Part shown: piece after piece, positions 19,713 through 26,948 of the stretch
Layout of the letters: every line of letters begins with the position of its first letter
Position numbering within the stretch: position 1 is the first letter of the stretch
The notes under the pieces: model-generated
What the model saw: only the letters and a program-made list of their open reading frames with translations
The model's database searches: none
What the model was told of the DNA's origin: nothing
Program-made: the position numbers and the translations under genes
Assembly: GCA_017619535.1 (NCBI GenBank)
Contig: JAFZSD010000028.1
Coordinates: 1-37,859, forward strand
Length of the DNA: 37,859 nt
Reading direction: 5' to 3'
DNA from: Oscillospiraceae bacterium
Lineage (GTDB): Bacteria > Bacillota > Clostridia > Oscillospirales > Oscillospiraceae

Positions 19713-19752
19713 AACCTCTTCCGGTCCCGGAACGACAGGAAGAGGTTTTTTG
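19713..19752 (+). terminator. Terminator after the HExxH gene
   Basis: AACCTCTTCC pairs with GGAAGAGGTT, followed directly by T5, 15 bases after the stop codon. Confidence 0.85.
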
Positions 19753-19764
19753 TACCCAAACAGA

Positions 19765-19805
19765 AACGGCTTCCTTGCTGCGCTGTATGCAGCAGGGAAG
19801 CCGTT
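19765..19805. terminator. Terminator of the Glu/Pro-rich lipoprotein gene
   Basis: A 17-bp stem with one G-T pair (AACGGCTTCCTTGCTGC with GCAGCAGGGAAGCCGTT). It lies 35 bases past the stop of the minus-strand lipoprotein gene, with T-rich sequence on both sides. Confidence 0.75.
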
Positions 19806-19839
19806 CTTTCCAGAAAGATATTTCTCAGCCTGAATCCTG

Positions 19840-20598
19840 TCAGTAAGCTGCGATGACGCCGGACGCGGTCACTACGGGGAGATCGACTCCTGTATATGAT
19901 CCGCGGAAATCCCAGCTGACGGTCGCTTCCGCACCTGCGGCAAGTTCTTCGGCGGATAGACGTATCGAGGACCCGCCAATAAACGTCTCGGTCTTGTCGT
20001 CAGTATTCTTCTCGATATCTCCGGTGCTGAAGGAGAACTCCCTGGTTCCGGAGGACGTAGTAACTGTCAGCGTGTTGCCGTCGCGACCGCCTGCCTCCAG
20101 CGAATATGAGTCTATGTAATATCCCAGCGTTACCGTATAGGAACCGTCCGCTTCCTGTTCCGCCGCCCATCTTACGATGAGGTCAAGACTCGTGCCGGTG
20201 GCGGATGAGAACGATCCGGAGTACTCGCCCGAAAGGTCGGGAGCGTAGGGATCGCCGCCTCCGTCTTCGGGTTCGGGTTCCTCCTCGGGCTCTTCCTCGG
20301 GCTCTTCTTCCGGTTCTTCTTCAGACTCCTTCTCTGGATCAGACTCCTTTTCGGGGGCCGGATCATTTTTAGGTTCGGAGTTCTTGTCTGGCCCGGGGTC
20401 TTTATCAGACTTACCGGAACCGGAGTCGCCGGCCGGATCGTGTTCCGGTTCGGTCTTGCCGCCCTTGCCGCCGGTCTCTTCGCTTTGCTCTTTCTGGCCG
20501 GCCCCGTCGCTTTCGCTGTTTTTGGAACCGCAGGCGGCCAGAGAAAACAGCATTGCCGCTGTGAGTATCAGGATGATGATGGTGCGTATCTTTTTCAT
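19840..20598 (-). CDS. Lipoprotein with Glu/Pro/Asp-rich stalk
   Basis: A 252-residue predicted lipoprotein. The signal ends in the lipobox FSLAAC near residue 20. Residues about 25-125 are a low-complexity, highly acidic stalk, ending in a repeated four-residue EEPE unit. The C-terminal 120 residues (from YAPDLSGEYSGSFS) are beta-rich, with DLIVRWAAEQEADGSYTVTLGYYIDSY, and probably form a compact extracellular domain of unknown function. The start at 20598 follows AAAGGAG; the longer frame to 20682 has no site. The gene is monocistronic. Confidence 0.8.
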   Translation of the reverse strand: MKKIRTIIILILTAAMLFSLAACGSKNSESDGAGQKEQSEETGGKGGKTEPEHDPAGDSGSGKSDKDPGPDKNSEPKNDPAPEKESDPEKESEEEPEEEPEEEPEEEPEPEDGGGDPYAPDLSGEYSGSFSSATGTSLDLIVRWAAEQEADGSYTVTLGYYIDSYSLEAGGRDGNTLTVTTSSGTREFSFSTGDIEKNTDDKTETFIGGSSIRLSAEELAAGAEATVSWDFRGSYTGVDLPVVTASGVIAAY

Positions 20599-20817
20599 TA
20601 TGCGGTTATCTCCTTTAGCGGGGATGAGTATCTGGTTACGGCTTTTACAGTTATAATCTTTCCAAGAGAGAAAGTCAATCATTCAAAGGCAAAACCTGGA
20701 AGGCAGAAGCATGTGTTACGTCATGCCTGGGGTGAGAAGGGAACAGGCCTGTTTGCTCTTTGTCAGGCGATGATAGTTTGAGCGCTCTGCGCACCTGCCG
20801 ATCTTTTGCCCTGTGCC

Positions 20818-21801
20818 TTAATCATACAGAGCCGCTACCGAATCTATGTGTTCGCGCATCTGGGAAACGACGCCCTCCGGAGAGATGATCTTCGCGTCGG
20901 ACCCAAAGCCGGAGACCCACGCGAAGAACTGTGGGCTCACTATCACGTCCGTTGTGACTGTGAAATGGCTGTCGCCGTCAGGAATTATCATGGAATCCTG
21001 CCCGAGCCTGTCGAGTACAGCGCCGACCAGCGAGTTGTCGAAGCGCAGGGTGACGCGTTCTTCGCGGCCGCTGAACATACCGAACACCTTCTTGGTGTAG
21101 ACGCCGATGTCCAACGCTTTATAAGTTGACATACCGTCCCGTTCATCTTCGGTAACGCTTATCTTATCCATTTTATCGACGCGGAAATGGCGGATCTCGC
21201 CGAGCTCCGAATCGTAGGCTATAAGGTAGTAGTTCTCATCGTCCCATGTAAGCGCGAACGGGCTCACCTGATAGAACTCCCCGTCGCGGCGGTATTCCTT
21301 CTTTTTTTCAACCGTATAACGGAAGTATTTGAAACGTATCTGCCTGTTGCGTGAGATGCCGTTGTGTATTTCATCGACATTGTAATATATGGACTCATTC
21401 ATCTGCTTTATCCTGTTGGCTACGAACACCTGGCGCTGCAGGAGCTGAGCCTCATGTATGCTTGCGAGCGTCTCGATCTTCTTTATGAGAGAACCTGTCT
21501 TGTTGCGGGTTATGAATTTGGAAGACTGGACGCTGTCGACCAGAAGCTTGAGTTCCGGCAGTTCAAAGGTGCGTCCTCCGATGAAGTATCCGGTGTTCTT
21601 CCCGGATTCGGACTGCACGATGTCGAGGCCGTAAAACCGCAGCGCGTCTATATCGCTGTAGACGCTTTTGCGCTCGGCGGAGATGCCCTGGGATTCAAGG
21701 TGTGAGATGATCTGTTTCATTGAAACGGGGTGCTGTTCGTCAGAGTTTCTGAGCAGATAATCCATGATGTACAGGGGCTTGAGCTTTTGAGCGTGTGCCA
21801 T
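20818..21801 (-). CDS. WYL-domain transcriptional regulator
   Basis: A 327-residue regulator with an N-terminal HTH (about residues 1-65; SMKQIISHLESQGISAERKSVYSDIDALR is the DeoR-like recognition region) and a WYL domain from about 125 (RQIRFKYFRYTVEKKKEYR then YQVSPFALTWDDENYYLIAYD). A C-terminal WCX-like part (ERVTLRFDNSLVGAVLDRLG onward) completes the architecture. WYL domains often sense nucleic-acid or nucleotide ligands. The start at 21801 (MAHAQKLKPLYIMDYLL) fits the family and follows AGGAAAGG. No neighbouring target is evident. Confidence 0.9.
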   Translation of the reverse strand: MAHAQKLKPLYIMDYLLRNSDEQHPVSMKQIISHLESQGISAERKSVYSDIDALRFYGLDIVQSESGKNTGYFIGGRTFELPELKLLVDSVQSSKFITRNKTGSLIKKIETLASIHEAQLLQRQVFVANRIKQMNESIYYNVDEIHNGISRNRQIRFKYFRYTVEKKKEYRRDGEFYQVSPFALTWDDENYYLIAYDSELGEIRHFRVDKMDKISVTEDERDGMSTYKALDIGVYTKKVFGMFSGREERVTLRFDNSLVGAVLDRLGQDSMIIPDGDSHFTVTTDVIVSPQFFAWVSGFGSDAKIISPEGVVSQMREHIDSVAALYD

Positions 21802-22093
21802 ATCGATCCGACCTTTCCTCAGCTTTTTCTGATTGTCCGGCGCCGACAAGAGATACGCGGGCGCGCCGGCGTTTTTCCAGACGTTCTATTTAGCCTTTCA
21901 ATGACTCTGCTGTATGCAGGATAAACCGTTATTAGTCCATAAATCAGGACAATAATACCATGGATCATGCCGAGACACAATCTTTTTGTACTGAAACTGG
22001 GACACATGATCGTATAGACTTAAGACAGTACAGATACAGAAGGAACGGGATCAGACCGCAGAGCGGTCCATATGTGATGGAGGAGAAGAAAGA

Positions 22094-22909
22094 ATGAAAA
22101 GCATCCTTGGATTCGGGCGTACGGAAGAAGATACGGGAACAAACGTGACCATAACGGAGGAACCGCCTGCTGAAATGCCGAGATGTTCCCTGGTAAATGT
22201 GAGGTTCCCGGGCAAAGACCGCACATACTCGTACTACAATGATCTTTTTGATCTGCATGAGGGCGATCTGGTATTCGTCTCGGGGAAACTGGCCGGCGAA
22301 CGCGGTGTCGTCGATTCAGTCAACTACAGGTTCAAGATAAACCCCACGGCTTACCAGCGGGTGATCGGACGGATAGTTATCAGCATGAAAGGGACATATG
22401 CCCCTGTACTGGACAAGATGGTCAGTATCGACAGGGAAGCGGTCGCCCCCGAAACGTTCCGCAGCTGGGTAATACCTCCAGCAGATGACGGAGAACCGCC
22501 GGAATACATCAAAGGCGAGGGATATTCATTTGATCTCGAGCATTTTGCGGAATGCCCTGAAGTCGAAGAAGCGATCCTGAACAGGGCGCTTGATTACTGC
22601 ACCGAGGGACGGGTGTGCTATCTGAGCGTAAGGGATCATGTCGGCACTGCATTCGTGGAAGGAACGAAATGGTATCAGGTGGATTTCAGGTATGAAGACG
22701 GGTATGTGCGGGATATGTACTGTGAATGCCCGTATCCCGGGCTCTGCAAGCACAGTATTGCGGTCCTCGTTACTCTCCGCGAGATACTTAAGAGGATAGG
22801 AGACCGGGACTTCACGGCGATGACCGGGGGGTTTTTCATACAGATGATGACAGCGGGAAGACAGCGTATCATGCTTCTGCCGCCTGAGGACGGGGAACAG
22901 ACCGCCTGA
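22094..22909 (+). CDS. SWIM zinc-finger protein
   Basis: A 271-residue cytoplasmic protein. The C-terminal third has YCECPYPGLCKHSIAVLV, the CxC...CxH SWIM zinc knuckle, near residues 228-245. Residues 30-100 look like a small beta-barrel-like domain (VNVRFPGKDRTYSYYND, then LHEGDLVFVSGKLAGERGVVDSVNYRFK) that resembles an OB-like module. SWIM fingers typically bind DNA or proteins, and often sit beside SNF2 helicases, but none is present here. GGAGGAG lies just before the ATG. Exact role unknown. Confidence 0.8.
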   Translation: MKSILGFGRTEEDTGTNVTITEEPPAEMPRCSLVNVRFPGKDRTYSYYNDLFDLHEGDLVFVSGKLAGERGVVDSVNYRFKINPTAYQRVIGRIVISMKGTYAPVLDKMVSIDREAVAPETFRSWVIPPADDGEPPEYIKGEGYSFDLEHFAECPEVEEAILNRALDYCTEGRVCYLSVRDHVGTAFVEGTKWYQVDFRYEDGYVRDMYCECPYPGLCKHSIAVLVTLREILKRIGDRDFTAMTGGFFIQMMTAGRQRIMLLPPEDGEQTA

Positions 22910-22954
22910 TCGCGGGACTCGTTCATTGACATTTCAGAAGGGCACACAAGAAGA

Positions 22955-22986
22955 CAGCGCCGCGGCATCGATATGCCGCGGCGCTG
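22955..22986. terminator. Bidirectional terminator-like palindrome
   Basis: A perfect 14-bp stem, CAGCGCCGCGGCAT with ATGCCGCGGCGCTG and loop CGAT, sits between the convergent SWIM gene and membrane-protein gene. T tracts are weak on both sides. Confidence 0.6.
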
Positions 22987-23028
22987 CATCTGTTGCTGTA
23001 TTCAGTTCAGACGTACACAGTGCCGCCG

Positions 23029-23796
23029 TTAAGCGGCAGGTACTACGATGTCTGCGTCCGTAACCTCGATATCGTCGGTCACGACTCCGGTGATATCGTC
23101 GCGCTTTGCGCAGAAGGAGCAGAGACGCGTGCGGTTGGCCGCAATAGCCTGCTCTACGGTGCCATATGTGAGCTCCTCGCTGTGGTTGAGCGCCTGGCAG
23201 TCGTCGTGGGTGTGATAGACATGACCGAAGCGGGTCCAGAAAACGTCGCTGTTTATGGCCTCCATGGCAGCCTGCTGCTGTTCTGCCGAGACGGGATTGA
23301 AGTCATAGCTCGAGACGCCGCCGATGAGCAGGGCGACTATGGCTACGACCAGCGCGATAGCCTTCGTCTTTTTGTCAATATCCTTGTTGGTAAGGAGAAC
23401 GATGATGAACGGGATAAAGGCCAGTACGCATACGATGACACCCATGTTGTTCCAAAGCCAGAAGGTGAGGGGATTCTTCTCTGACGCCGGCTTTATGCGG
23501 TTTGCCTTTTTCCACAGCTGCGCGCCGATAATCACGCACGCAAGGTCGAGGATCAGGAAGATAATGAGCTGTGCGAGCTGGGACATGAACTTGAGATCGA
23601 ATTTGCCGAGGACTACGAGCAGGGCTAGGACCTCAAATGCGATCGCGACGACCCAGAGGATGATCGCACCGATGCGCAGGCCTGTGGCGTTCCCGACGGG
23701 AGCGGCCGCCTGGGCGGCGGGCTTCTGGACGGAGCCTACGTCTACCTCTTCTCCGGTGTCCGCTGAAACGATCTTTTTCTTCTTTTCTTCAGCCAC
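23029..23796 (-). CDS. Tetra-spanning membrane protein with C-terminal Cys/His motif
   Basis: A 255-residue protein. A lysine-rich cytoplasmic N-terminus is followed by four predicted membrane helices (for example LRIGAIILWVVAIAFEVLAL, QLIIFLILDLACVIIGA, GVIVCVLAFIPFIIVLL, AIALVVAIVALLIGGV). The tail has VYHTHDDCQALNH and, 29 residues later, RTRLCSFCAKRD, a His/Cys pattern like the small zinc-binding modules that end many surface or nuclease proteins. GTG at 23796 is the likely start: AAGGAG lies eleven bases upstream, whereas the GTG at 23808 overlaps that site. Function unknown. Confidence 0.75.
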   Translation of the reverse strand: MAEEKKKKIVSADTGEEVDVGSVQKPAAQAAAPVGNATGLRIGAIILWVVAIAFEVLALLVVLGKFDLKFMSQLAQLIIFLILDLACVIIGAQLWKKANRIKPASEKNPLTFWLWNNMGVIVCVLAFIPFIIVLLTNKDIDKKTKAIALVVAIVALLIGGVSSYDFNPVSAEQQQAAMEAINSDVFWTRFGHVYHTHDDCQALNHSEELTYGTVEQAIAANRTRLCSFCAKRDDITGVVTDDIEVTDADIVVPAA

Positions 23797-23852
23797 GGTT
23801 TTCCGCACTCCTTCACTATTAGCATTAAGGTGATGCTGCAGTTTATGAGAAT

Positions 23853-23881
23853 ATTATAAAGCTCTTTTCATGGCGTGACAA
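23853..23881 (-). promoter_or_regulatory. Promoter of the tetra-spanning membrane protein gene
   Basis: TTGTCA (23876-23881), 17 bases, perfect TATAAT (23853-23858) on the minus strand. Confidence 0.75.
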
Positions 23882-23933
23882 GAGATTTTGAGCCATTATA
23901 CAAAAATACTGACGGTCAAAAGTGCGGTTTGAT

Positions 23934-23962
23934 TTGACATTTCGGTTTTGACTACATATAAT
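23934..23962 (+). promoter_or_regulatory. Perfect consensus sigma-A promoter of the DUF937 gene
   Basis: TTGACA (23934-23939), 17 bases, TATAAT (23957-23962): both hexamers and the spacing are ideal, so strong constitutive expression is expected. Confidence 0.9.
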
Positions 23963-24014
23963 CAAATCGTCGAAAACTAAACCACCAGTAATCTTTCTAT
24001 AAGGAGATGTCAAC

Positions 24015-24632
24015 ATGGATCTTAATTCTTTGATGAGCACCCTTCTCAGCGGCGACAGCATCGCCAACCTGAGCCAGCTCAGCGGCGCTTCCCAGAAGAA
24101 CGTAAAGGACGTTCTGAGCTCCGCTCTTCCATCCATCCTTGAAGGAGCAGTCGGCCAGGCAAACGATTCAAACACCGTAGAGGGGTTCGCCAATGCGCTT
24201 CTCTCTCATGCGAAGGACGATACAAGCGACGTCGCCTCCTTCATGTCCAAGGTCGACCTTGAGGACGGCGGCAAGATCATCGGCCATCTGCTCGGCAACA
24301 ACAAGGAAGCCACCACGCAGGAAGCCGCTACGAGAGCCGGCCTCTCCGTCGGCAAGACCGGCATCATTCTAGCGCTTCTCGCACCGATGCTCATGAGCCT
24401 TCTCGGTCAGCAGACCCAGCAGACTCAGCAGACCCAGCAGGTCCAGCAGACTCAGCAGCCGCTTACGCTTCAGCAGGATCAGCAGACCCAGTCCGCGGCC
24501 AGCCTTCTCGGTGGCGGCGCAGGTCTCGGCAGCCTGTTCAGCGGCCTTCTCGGCGGCGGCACTTCCAGCAGCGCTTCCAGCAGCAGCTCCGGCGGCGGTC
24601 TCGGAAGCATTCTGATGAATCTGCTCAAGTAA
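24015..24632 (+). CDS. DUF937 domain protein with Gln-rich repeat
   Basis: A 205-residue DUF937 (YidB-like) protein. Residues 1-125 contain the family pattern LMSTLLSGDSIANLSQLSG, LPSILEGAVGQA and VGKTGIILALLAPMLMSLLG. Residues about 132-160 are a Gln/Thr-rich linker made of QQT units, followed by a Gly/Ser-rich tail with LLGGG blocks. No signal peptide is seen; the hydrophobic run near 118 may act as an amphipathic or membrane-contact helix. AAGGAGATG precedes the ATG, and a perfect promoter drives it, so the product may be abundant. Function is unknown. Confidence 0.88.
   Translation: MDLNSLMSTLLSGDSIANLSQLSGASQKNVKDVLSSALPSILEGAVGQANDSNTVEGFANALLSHAKDDTSDVASFMSKVDLEDGGKIIGHLLGNNKEATTQEAATRAGLSVGKTGIILALLAPMLMSLLGQQTQQTQQTQQVQQTQQPLTLQQDQQTQSAASLLGGGAGLGSLFSGLLGGGTSSSASSSSSGGGLGSILMNLLK
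24408..24458 (+). repeat. 9-bp coding minisatellite (QQT repeat)
   Basis: Five and two-thirds tandem copies of CAGCAGACY-type 9-mers, with one copy varied, encode the QQT linker of the DUF937 protein. Copy number could vary without breaking frame. Confidence 0.9.
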
Positions 24633-24672
24633 GCAGGACCCAGAGTAATAATCGCGAATAAAGGCTGAAACG

Positions 24673-24715
24673 CGCGGCGCGGATATCGGACAGATATCGG
24701 CGCCGCGTGTTTTTT
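24673..24715 (+). terminator. Terminator of the DUF937 gene
   Basis: CGCGGCGC and GCGCCGCG enclose an inner GATATC-GATATC pair, followed by TGTTTTTT, about 40 bases after the stop. Confidence 0.88.
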
Positions 24716-24727
24716 GCGCTTTGTGCC

Positions 24728-24756
24728 TTGCCCGCCGTATCCGCAAGTGATATCAT
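24728..24756 (+). promoter_or_regulatory. Promoter of the DUF4298 gene
   Basis: TTGCCC (24728-24733), 17 bases, TATCAT (24751-24756), about 45 bases before the start codon. Confidence 0.5.
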
Positions 24757-24800
24757 CGCATCAGGGACAAATGAACGGACAGAAATCGAGGTAGAACGAC

Positions 24801-25079
24801 ATGACACAGGTCGAACGGATAAAGTACTATGAATGCCTGCTTGACAGGGTCACGGCCGCCGGGGAGCGCCTGGATGCGGCGCTCGAGGAATTCAATGCGG
24901 TACAGCCGCTCGTCGCCGAGCTTTCCGGGTACTATGGGAGCAGAAAGTGGCGCCGCGACTATGAAGACGACGAGGCGGGAAAACTCCCGGCAGATCTTAA
25001 GCGCGGCATACTGAGCGAGGACGCCCTCTACGACGCCCTTACGGAAAACGACAGGCTGGTCTCGATCGTCGGGAAATAA
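24801..25079 (+). CDS. DUF4298 domain protein
   Basis: A 92-residue, helical, acidic cytoplasmic protein. The pattern RIKYYECLLDRV near the start, YYGSRKWRRDYEDDEAGKLP (residues 44-63) and LKRGILSEDALYDALTEND near the end matches the DUF4298 family, whose function is unknown. GAGGT lies eight bases before the ATG. It is first of what was probably a three-gene host operon: this gene, the membrane protein at 25119, and the LMW-PTP gene that the element has since split. Confidence 0.85.
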   Translation: MTQVERIKYYECLLDRVTAAGERLDAALEEFNAVQPLVAELSGYYGSRKWRRDYEDDEAGKLPADLKRGILSEDALYDALTENDRLVSIVGK

Positions 25080-25118
25080 GACGCTTAAAAGCGTATCCCG
25101 GAGCACAGCGCAGGGGGG

Positions 25119-25871
25119 ATGTCCGTGGAGCCGGATAAGATAGAACGAATAGAACGCCTGTTCAGACGGCGGTACCGGATAAAGAAAGCCGTAAACCTTG
25201 CCGTTTCCGCTCTGATAGTCGTTCTGGGCATAACGTCGCTAATATTCATCTGGAACTGCGACGGGGACGGCGTCATGACGTTCCGGTGGATGACGGTCGA
25301 CGGTACCGCTTTCACGACAGCTATCGCTGCCTTCTATATCGCCGCCGGTATCATTGAGATGGTGTTTTACACCGAACTTACGAACCGGGGCGTGTATTAC
25401 GTCCGGCTGGCCTCGGCCGTTGCGGAGAGCCTTATCCTGATAGTCGTACTGCTCAGCCGGCTCCCGTTCTCGCCGGAAAAGATGCATATATACCGCTATG
25501 ATATGTTCAATATGCACCTTCTGATCCCGGTCCTGACGGTGCTGTCTTTTATCCTCAACGATTCTCCGATAGGAAAGCTGTCGTTCCGGCAGAAGATGCA
25601 GGGCATGCTTTTCGTCATGCTGTACGCAGCGGTCATACTGACGCTTGTAGTGACGGGGATCATCCCTTATGAACAGATACCTTATTATTTCCTGGACGTG
25701 GAGCACATGCCGGTAACGGTGTCTGTCGGATGGTTCGTTTTCATTTTCGTTCTCAGTTATCTGCTGTCACTCTTCCTGTCCGGGATTAACCGCAGGCTGT
25801 CATGGGTATGGTTCAGAAATGTCGCACGGGACCGGTGCCTGAATGATACGGGCATCGGGAACATAGGCTGA
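25119..25871 (+). CDS. Six-helix membrane protein (Pr6Pr-like)
   Basis: A 250-residue protein with about six membrane helices: residues 25-46, 68-89, 103-121, 135-150, 165-186 and 204-225. The layout, short loops and a His/Tyr-containing middle section resemble the Pr6Pr family of bacterial integral membrane proteins, a tentative call. ATG at 25119 is used; a GTG six bases further in has the better spacing from the GGGGGG run and may be the true start. The stop lies 13 bases before the old LMW-PTP start codon. Confidence 0.7.
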   Translation: MSVEPDKIERIERLFRRRYRIKKAVNLAVSALIVVLGITSLIFIWNCDGDGVMTFRWMTVDGTAFTTAIAAFYIAAGIIEMVFYTELTNRGVYYVRLASAVAESLILIVVLLSRLPFSPEKMHIYRYDMFNMHLLIPVLTVLSFILNDSPIGKLSFRQKMQGMLFVMLYAAVILTLVVTGIIPYEQIPYYFLDVEHMPVTVSVGWFVFIFVLSYLLSLFLSGINRRLSWVWFRNVARDRCLNDTGIGNIG

Positions 25872-25884
25872 TAGGGTATATAAA

Positions 25885-25968
25885 ATGATCAGATTGTTGT
25901 TTGTTTGCCACGGCAATATCTGCTGCATTTCAAATAATCCTGTAATTTCAATGGTTACAGAAGGTTGA
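25885..25968 (+). pseudogene. 5' remnant of the LMW-PTP gene at the left element junction
   Basis: An ATG opens MIRLLFVCHGNIC, a clear phosphatase N-terminus with the start of the CX5R P-loop. The next codon is TGC (Cys) instead of the essential Arg, and the frame then runs into element DNA and stops at 25966-25968 after 27 codons. This is the piece of host gene left upstream when the element entered. Its codons (TTG, TTT, GTT) are more AT-rich than nearby host genes. Confidence 0.85.
25906..25923 (+). repeat. attL core (18 bp)
   Basis: TGCCACGGCAATATCTGC, identical to attR; it encodes CHGNIC of the phosphatase P-loop. The base after it is T here and C at attR, then both continue GCA. Confidence 0.88.
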
Positions 25969-25974
25969 CTTCTC

Positions 25975-25996
25975 AAATTTACGCCAAATTTACGCC
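25975..25996 (+). repeat. Left arm-type integrase sites
   Basis: Two adjoining copies of the 11-mer AAATTTACGCC, 52 bases inside attL. The TTTACGCC core recurs near the right end, as expected of arm-type sites for a Tn916-like integrase N-terminal domain. Confidence 0.6.
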
Positions 25997-26109
25997 AGTT
26001 TTCGACAGATTACACTAGCGGTTCTTAAAAACAGGGCATTATAACAAATGATATACTATTTTGCTACATAAGGCAGTTCCAGATTTGTTGAACCATTTTT
26101 GTACATCAC

Positions 26110-26150
26110 GCGCCTCTCGGGTCGCATAGACCTAAGAGGCGCATCTTTTT
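26110..26150 (+). terminator. Terminator inside the left end of the element
   Basis: Nested stems GCGCCTCT/AGAGGCGC and GGTC/GACC around loop GCATA, then ATCTTTTT. It would stop host transcription entering from the DUF4298 operon and the phosphatase remnant. Confidence 0.88.
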
Positions 26151-26221
26151 CCATATTGAAACGTTTACTGAGACGTTTACAGAAATTTTACAATTTGATA
26201 AGGTACCAAACGGCAGTGAAA

Positions 26222-26530
26222 ATGTCCGTATTAGGGTGAGAGGACTACTCTCACCCGGCGGGATCGGGGATACGGTTTTCTTCCAGTCCGTTCAGCCGGA
26301 ATTAATGAAAACTGAATAACCAGTCGTCAGGTACGTTACCGATGCCGACAGCCACGCTCACAGGCGCGACATGACTCACGATGACGAGCGAGAAACGCCC
26401 ATGTGACGTCCGGAATGCTGCCAGAGGCGGCGATGACAGGCACCGGGGACAATGATACTTCCGTAACTCGCGGCCCGGCCATGATGAAGGCGGGGGGGAG
26501 AGCCATATGGGCTGTGATGGCCGCCGTCGG
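26222..26530 (+). ncRNA. Candidate structured noncoding RNA (HEARO/omega-RNA-like)
   Basis: About 310 GC-rich bases stand out in AT-rich surroundings and have no frame. The block opens with a nested hairpin: outer CCGTAT/ATACGG (26226-26231 with 26270-26275) around a perfect 9-bp stem GGGTGAGAG-GACTA-CTCTCACCC (26234-26256). Further short stems include GCC-AGA-GGC and AGCC-ATATG-GGCT, and a long-range GCCGAC/GTCGG pair is possible. The block ends directly before ATGA at 26531. Size, composition, 3' flank and mobile-element context fit the HEARO family (IsrB/IscB guide-scaffold type), but the family match is from memory of its general features and is only a hypothesis. Strand is inferred. Confidence 0.4.
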
Positions 26531-26579
26531 ATGACATTATATCAATATTCCTTTGTTACACCGTAATTAAAATGGTCAA

Positions 26580-26948
26580 TTAAGCAATATGTATTGATAC
26601 AACCCTTACACTGTTTCCATCTATAGTCCCCAACATATAACAGCCGTCAAAGAAAACACCTGGCTTCAAGTCATCATTATCATAATAAAATTCAGTTGCA
26701 TCGAAAGTGATGATATCGGGAAGTCTCTTTTGTAAGATTGAAAAGATTGTGATCTCAGGGCGTTCAATCACTTCCGCTGTAACCGTATACTGGCTAGGTT
26801 GCGAAACATTGTCCACTTCCACAGAAACAACTCTACCATAAAACGGGACTTCCCCGCCACCTCCACAAGACGAAAGAATAATACTAGCTATTACAACAAG
26901 TATGGAAAGTGATATTGTCGCTTGGTATTTGGGTTTTTTAATTAACAT
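26580..26948 (-). CDS. Small lipoprotein paired with the C39/C10-like peptidase
   Basis: A 122-residue lipoprotein. A hydrophobic segment of about 18 residues ends in lipobox ILSSC near residue 28, followed by GGGG and a short beta-rich domain (FYGRVVSVEVDNVSQ, then YTVTAEVIERPEITIF and the final IDGNSVRVVSIHI). The start at 26948 overlaps the end of the peptidase gene by 11 bases, so the two are translationally coupled. No family was recognised. Candidate roles are an immunity or inhibitor protein, or a membrane partner of the peptidase; all are inference from the arrangement. Confidence 0.75.
   Translation of the reverse strand: MLIKKPKYQATISLSILVVIASIILSSCGGGGEVPFYGRVVSVEVDNVSQPSQYTVTAEVIERPEITIFSILQKRLPDIITFDATEFYYDNDDLKPGVFFDGCYMLGTIDGNSVRVVSIHIA

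Larger units (their letters stand above)
25969..26579. other. Gene-free left end of the element
   Basis: This stretch holds, in order, the arm-type repeats, a terminator at 26110-26150, a direct repeat ACGTTTAC-TGAG-ACGTTTAC at 26161-26180 that could bind a recombination protein, and a GC-rich structured block at 26222-26530. No convincing reading frame is present on either strand. Confidence 0.7.

Noticed and set aside
24408..24458. CRISPR-like array
   Set aside because: The 9-bp units are contiguous, without spacers, and encode an in-frame Gln/Thr linker. No CRISPR array was seen anywhere in the window.
25885..25968. A genuine 27-residue peptide gene
   Set aside because: Its first 13 residues are the phosphatase N-terminus and the rest is random element sequence, so it is a junction by-product.
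26222..26530. Group II intron remnant as an explanation of the structured block
   Set aside because: I could not find a domain V-like 34-base hairpin, a GTGYG 5' end or reverse-transcriptase fragments, so a HEARO-like RNA or unknown RNA seems a better hypothesis.
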